In this document: one piece after another, positions 6,231 to 8,838 of the stretch
How the letters are laid out: each line of letters starts with the position of its first letter
Position numbering within the stretch: position 1 is the stretch's first letter
NCBI GenBank assembly: GCA_045629485.1
Contig: JAZQRF010000037.1
Span: forward strand, 1-8,838
Direction of reading: 5' to 3'
Length of the DNA stretch: 8,838 nt
Source: Pseudopedobacter sp045629485
GTDB lineage: Bacteria > Bacteroidota > Bacteroidia > Sphingobacteriales > Sphingobacteriaceae
Program-made: the position numbers and the translations under genes
Notes under the pieces: model-generated
The model's database searches: none
What the model was told of the DNA's origin: nothing
What the model saw: the letters and a program-made list of their open reading frames with translations, nothing else

Positions 6231-7877
6231 ATGAAAAAGGATAACGGATCTTTATTTCCCGGAATGAATGTGGGAAAATATTTTAATCCAGAGACTTTAA
6301 AAAAAGATATCCCAGCAAGTATTGTTGTCTTTCTGGTGGCATTGCCCCTGTGTTTGGGTATTGCTCTTGCATCAGGCGCTCCATTATTTGCCGGAGTTAT
6401 TACAGGTATCATTGGTGGTATTGTAGTTGCAAGTTTTAGTGGTTCGCAGTTAAGTGTAAGCGGCCCGGCTGCAGGTTTAACTGTAATTGTATTAAATGCA
6501 ATCACAGATCTTGGAGCATATAATATATTCTTGGTTGCCGTTGTACTGGCAGGACTGTTACAGATCATCCTGGGCTTTCTTAAGGCAGGTACCATTGGTA
6601 ATTATTTTCCTTCATCTGTTATTATTGGGATGCTGGCTGCTATTGGTATTATTTTGATCCTTAAGCAAATACCGCATGCCCTGGGTTACGATAGAAGTTA
6701 CGAAGGCGAAGAAGCATTTGCACAAAGTAACGACGAGAATACCTTTACAGCAATCATATCGGCTATAGAAAACATGCATTTAGGTGCAGTTATCATTGCA
6801 CTCACATCTTTAGCTCTACTCATATTTTGGCCGAAAATCAAAAAAGTAGCAGCTATTCCTGCTCCTCTTGTTGTGGTTGTACTTGGTGTATTGTTAACAC
6901 AGGCATTTAACGGTACCAGTTTCGCTCTAACTCCAGAGCATATCGTTCAAATTCCCGTTATTGGTAACTTTGGAGAGCTAACCGATTTGTTGATATTCCC
7001 TGATTTTACACAGTTGCTAAACCCTAAAGTGTGGACAGTTGCTGTAACTTTGGCTATAATAGCTTCTTTAGAAACTTTACTCAGTCTGGAAGCAGTAGAT
7101 AAGATTGACCCTTTAAAAAGGGTTTCTCCTACAAACAGAGAATTGGTAGCTCAGGGTATTGGTAATACTATGAGTGGTTTAGTTGGTGGATTACCTACAA
7201 CCGCAGTTATCGTTCGCTCATCAGCCAATGTTAATTCTGGTGCCCAAACTAAAATGTCTGCCATCATTCATGGTATTTGGTTACTGGTAGCTTTATTGCT
7301 TATACCAGGCCTGATAAATAAAATTCCTTTAGCTTGTTTGGCTGCAATTTTGTTGTTTACAGGTTATAAGCTCGCAAACGCATCACTTTTTGCTAAAATG
7401 TGGGGCCATGGAAAAGATCAGTTTATTCCCTTTGTGGTAACCGTGTTAGCAGTAGTATTCACCGATTTATTAACCGGTGTAGCTGTAGGAATGTTGGTAG
7501 GAGTATTTTACCTGTTAAGAGCTAACATGAGAAATCCGTACTTTTACAAAGTAGAAAAGGAAGGAAAGCAAAAAACTTTACGTTTGAAGCTATCAGAAGA
7601 AGTATCGTTTTTAAACAAAGGTGCAATACAATATACACTAACACATATACCCAACGGTGCCAAAGTAATTATAGATGGGTCTAACTCTAAATATATCGAT
7701 AGGGATGTGTTAGAAATTATAGAAAATTTCCATGAACACGCACATGCTAAGAATATAAGTGTAGAATTAGTAAATATTCACCCTCAATACACTTTACCTA
7801 AATTAGAGGATCTGATAATAGATCAGGAATTTTTAGGAGACAAAAATGAAGAAGTATTAACTGAAAAAGAAAATTAA
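6231..7877 (+). CDS. SulP-family anion permease with STAS domain, probable bicarbonate transporter, 548 aa
   Basis: This is an inner-membrane transporter of the SulP/SLC26 family (TC 2.A.53). Residues of about 26-430 hold many hydrophobic segments in the SulP pattern: the first transmembrane segment with DIPASIVVFLVALPLCLGIA (26-45), the diagnostic SGPAAGLT (77-84), and the conserved core from SLETLLSLEAVDK (279-291) through NRELVAQGIGN (302-312) and GLVGGLPTTAVIVR (316-329). A cytoplasmic STAS domain spans about 450-525; its VIIDGSNSKYIDRD strand-loop has Asp-Arg where phosphorylated anti-sigma antagonists have Asp-Ser-Ser, so phospho-switching by that route is unlikely. The next gene, 4 nt away, is a beta-carbonic anhydrase. 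SulP/carbonic anhydrase neighbours and fusions are known in bacteria and point to bicarbonate rather than sulfate; no sulfate-assimilation gene is nearby. The start is ATG at 6231, giving a short charged N-terminus and no Shine-Dalgarno sequence. Substrate and coupling ion are inferred. Confidence 0.93.
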   Translation: MKKDNGSLFPGMNVGKYFNPETLKKDIPASIVVFLVALPLCLGIALASGAPLFAGVITGIIGGIVVASFSGSQLSVSGPAAGLTVIVLNAITDLGAYNIFLVAVVLAGLLQIILGFLKAGTIGNYFPSSVIIGMLAAIGIILILKQIPHALGYDRSYEGEEAFAQSNDENTFTAIISAIENMHLGAVIIALTSLALLIFWPKIKKVAAIPAPLVVVVLGVLLTQAFNGTSFALTPEHIVQIPVIGNFGELTDLLIFPDFTQLLNPKVWTVAVTLAIIASLETLLSLEAVDKIDPLKRVSPTNRELVAQGIGNTMSGLVGGLPTTAVIVRSSANVNSGAQTKMSAIIHGIWLLVALLLIPGLINKIPLACLAAILLFTGYKLANASLFAKMWGHGKDQFIPFVVTVLAVVFTDLLTGVAVGMLVGVFYLLRANMRNPYFYKVEKEGKQKTLRLKLSEEVSFLNKGAIQYTLTHIPNGAKVIIDGSNSKYIDRDVLEIIENFHEHAHAKNISVELVNIHPQYTLPKLEDLIIDQEFLGDKNEEVLTEKEN

Positions 7878-7881
7878 AAAA

Positions 7882-8529
7882 ATGCTAAATACAACAGAAC
7901 ATATAACATACGAAGCTTTAATTGAAAAAAATAAAGCCTGGGTTGGTGAAACTCTTGCGAATGACGCTACCTATTTTGAAAGATTAGCTGCAGGTCAAAA
8001 ACCTCCTGTTCTTTGGATAGGTTGTGCAGACAGCAGGGTACCAGCTAACCAGATTACTGGTACGCAACCGGGAGAAATCTTTGTACACAGGAATATTGCT
8101 AATGTTATTGTACACAATGATATCAATATGCTAAGTGTATTAGATTATGCAGTAAACGTTCTTAAAGTTTCACACGTAATTGTTGCCGGCCATACAGGTT
8201 GTGGCGGTATTGCAGCAGCAATGACTGATAAGCAATTTGGTGTAATTGATATTTGGTTAAGAAATATCAAAGAGGTATACAGAGTACACAAAACAGAAAT
8301 CGATGCTATCGAAAGCCATGAAGATAAAATAAAAAGAATGACCGAGCTAAACGTTATAGAAGGCGTAAGAAAGCTGTGCTCTACTTCCATCATTCAAAAT
8401 GCATGGGTAAATGGTCAGAAATTAGAAGTTCATGGGTGTATCCTTGATTTAGAATCTGGCTTCATGAATGATTTAGCAATTACTTGTGACAGCAATAAAG
8501 ATTTCGATAGTGTTTTTAAGATAGCTTAA
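7882..8529 (+). CDS. can: Beta-class carbonic anhydrase (Can-like), 215 aa
   Basis: This cytoplasmic zinc enzyme interconverts CO2 and bicarbonate. The zinc ligands are Cys48, His104 and Cys107, in GCADSRVPA (47-55) and GHTGCGG (103-109); the Asp50-Arg52 dyad is intact. The rest follows the E. coli Can and Haemophilus influenzae HICA type (VHRNIANVI, 68-76; LSVLDYAVNVLKVSHVIV, 84-101). The protein is slightly shorter at the C-terminus than those enzymes. Of the Trp-Arg-Tyr trio of the HICA bicarbonate regulatory pocket, Trp45 and Arg70 are present, but the tyrosine position reads Leu188 in HGCILDL. The start is ATG at 7882, only 4 nt after the SulP stop, so the two genes are surely cotranscribed and possibly translationally coupled. 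In this setting the enzyme would supply or consume the bicarbonate that the permease carries. The gene name is assigned by similarity of motifs only. Confidence 0.95.
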   Translation: MLNTTEHITYEALIEKNKAWVGETLANDATYFERLAAGQKPPVLWIGCADSRVPANQITGTQPGEIFVHRNIANVIVHNDINMLSVLDYAVNVLKVSHVIVAGHTGCGGIAAAMTDKQFGVIDIWLRNIKEVYRVHKTEIDAIESHEDKIKRMTELNVIEGVRKLCSTSIIQNAWVNGQKLEVHGCILDLESGFMNDLAITCDSNKDFDSVFKIA

Positions 8530-8551
8530 CCGAACAACAAGCATTAACATA

Positions 8552-8590
8552 GTCTGTCACAATTGGCTTTAAAGGCGAACTATGACAGAC
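8552..8590. repeat. Imperfect long palindrome downstream of the carbonic anhydrase
   Basis: GTCTGTCA (8552-8559) and TGACAGAC (8583-8590) are perfect 8-bp inverted arms. The 23 nt between them hold a second, imperfect symmetric core (TTGGCTTTAAAGGCGAA), so the whole element could fold as one long hairpin. It has no T-run and lies just before the true terminator at 8596-8631. It could stabilise the 3' end of the SulP-carbonic anhydrase mRNA, or be a protein site or a small interspersed repeat. Confidence 0.4.
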
Positions 8591-8595
8591 GCTTC

Positions 8596-8631
8596 AAAAA
8601 TCTCTTCGTTAAATAACGGAGAGATTTTTTT
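8596..8631. terminator. Bidirectional rho-independent terminator between convergent genes
   Basis: TCTCTTCGTT and AACGGAGAGA pair over 10 bp (one G-U) around the loop AAAT, flanked by A5 on the left and seven T on the right. On the plus strand it ends the SulP-carbonic anhydrase transcript. On the minus strand the flank gives five T, so it can also end the ABC transporter transcript, whose stop codon is at 8687-8689. Confidence 0.85.
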
Positions 8632-8686
8632 ATACCATTCTTTGTTTTTTATAAAACATAAAAACTACCGATTACAGTTAAACAAA

Positions 8687-8838
8687 TTATTCCCCGGAAT
8701 TTTCCATATCAAGCACTTTTCTGAACTGTGTTTCGTACAATTCACGGTAAATTCCGTTTTGCGACAGCAGTTCTTCATGCGTACCCTCTTCGGCGATTTT
8801 CCCGTCGGAAACAACAAGAATTTTATCCGCTTTCAAAA
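8687..8838 (-). CDS. ABC exporter ATPase, C-terminal fragment (gene continues beyond the window)
   Basis: Only the last 49 codons are inside the window; the 5' part lies to the right. The visible peptide begins LKADKILVVSDGKIAEEGTH and continues with EELLSQNGIYRELYETQF. This is the region after the Walker B and H-loop of an ABC ATPase: the strand and turn normally preceded by an AHRLST motif, then the 'EEGTHEELL..NG.Y..LY..QF' helix. This ending is typical of fused permease-ATPase exporters of the MsbA/multidrug type, which work as dimers in the inner membrane. The Walker A, Walker B and signature motifs and the membrane domain are outside the window, so substrate and subtype cannot be judged. 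The gene converges on the carbonic anhydrase operon and shares its terminator at 8596-8631. The stop codon is TAA at 8687-8689. Confidence 0.88.
   Translation of the reverse strand, partial: LKADKILVVSDGKIAEEGTHEELLSQNGIYRELYETQFRKVLDMENSGE

Noticed and set aside
6212..6595. Minus-strand 127-codon frame opposite the SulP start
   Set aside because: Antisense to diagnostic SulP membrane segments; its Pro/Thr-rich composition is what an antisense reading of a hydrophobic gene gives.
8145..8393. Minus-strand 82-codon frame opposite the carbonic anhydrase
   Set aside because: Antisense shadow of the conserved zinc-site region.

Overview
The window looks like a chromosomal segment of a member of the Bacteroidota, most likely a Sphingobacteriaceae relative such as Pedobacter or Mucilaginibacter. 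The DNA is AT-rich and most genes lack a Shine-Dalgarno sequence. Two start regions carry a match to the Bacteroidota -7 promoter box TAnnTTTG, and the S9 peptidase resembles the long Bacteroidota form. The genus is inferred from protein style only. I saw no mobile element, CRISPR array, tRNA or rRNA.

Left part (1-5639, all minus strand): a 79-aa protein of unknown function (36-275); a stand-alone sugar-phosphate-type nucleotidyltransferase (495-1394) closed by its own terminator; then a probable transcription unit read right to left of a GNAT acetyltransferase (5220-5639), an M42 metallo-aminopeptidase (4049-5158, with a candidate promoter of its own) and an exported S9 prolyl-oligopeptidase-like protein (1527-4016), ended by a strong hairpin terminator at 1481-1511. 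The S9 protein keeps the fold and the acid and histidine of the triad, but glycine replaces the nucleophile serine (codon 1971-1973). It is therefore predicted to be a pseudo-peptidase, and this is the most striking feature of the window.

Right part (5822-8529, plus strand): a 113-aa membrane-anchored or secreted protein of unknown function, a SulP-family anion permease with a STAS domain, and a beta-carbonic anhydrase starting 4 nt after the permease stop. The permease and anhydrase form the known SulP/carbonic anhydrase pairing, which suggests bicarbonate uptake and interconversion with CO2. The small gene in front has a good promoter and a near-perfect palindrome between promoter and start codon. 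A second, perfect inverted repeat separates it from the permease.

Right edge (8530-8838): an imperfect palindrome and a bidirectional terminator separate the carbonic anhydrase from the 3' end of a convergent ABC exporter gene that runs off the window.
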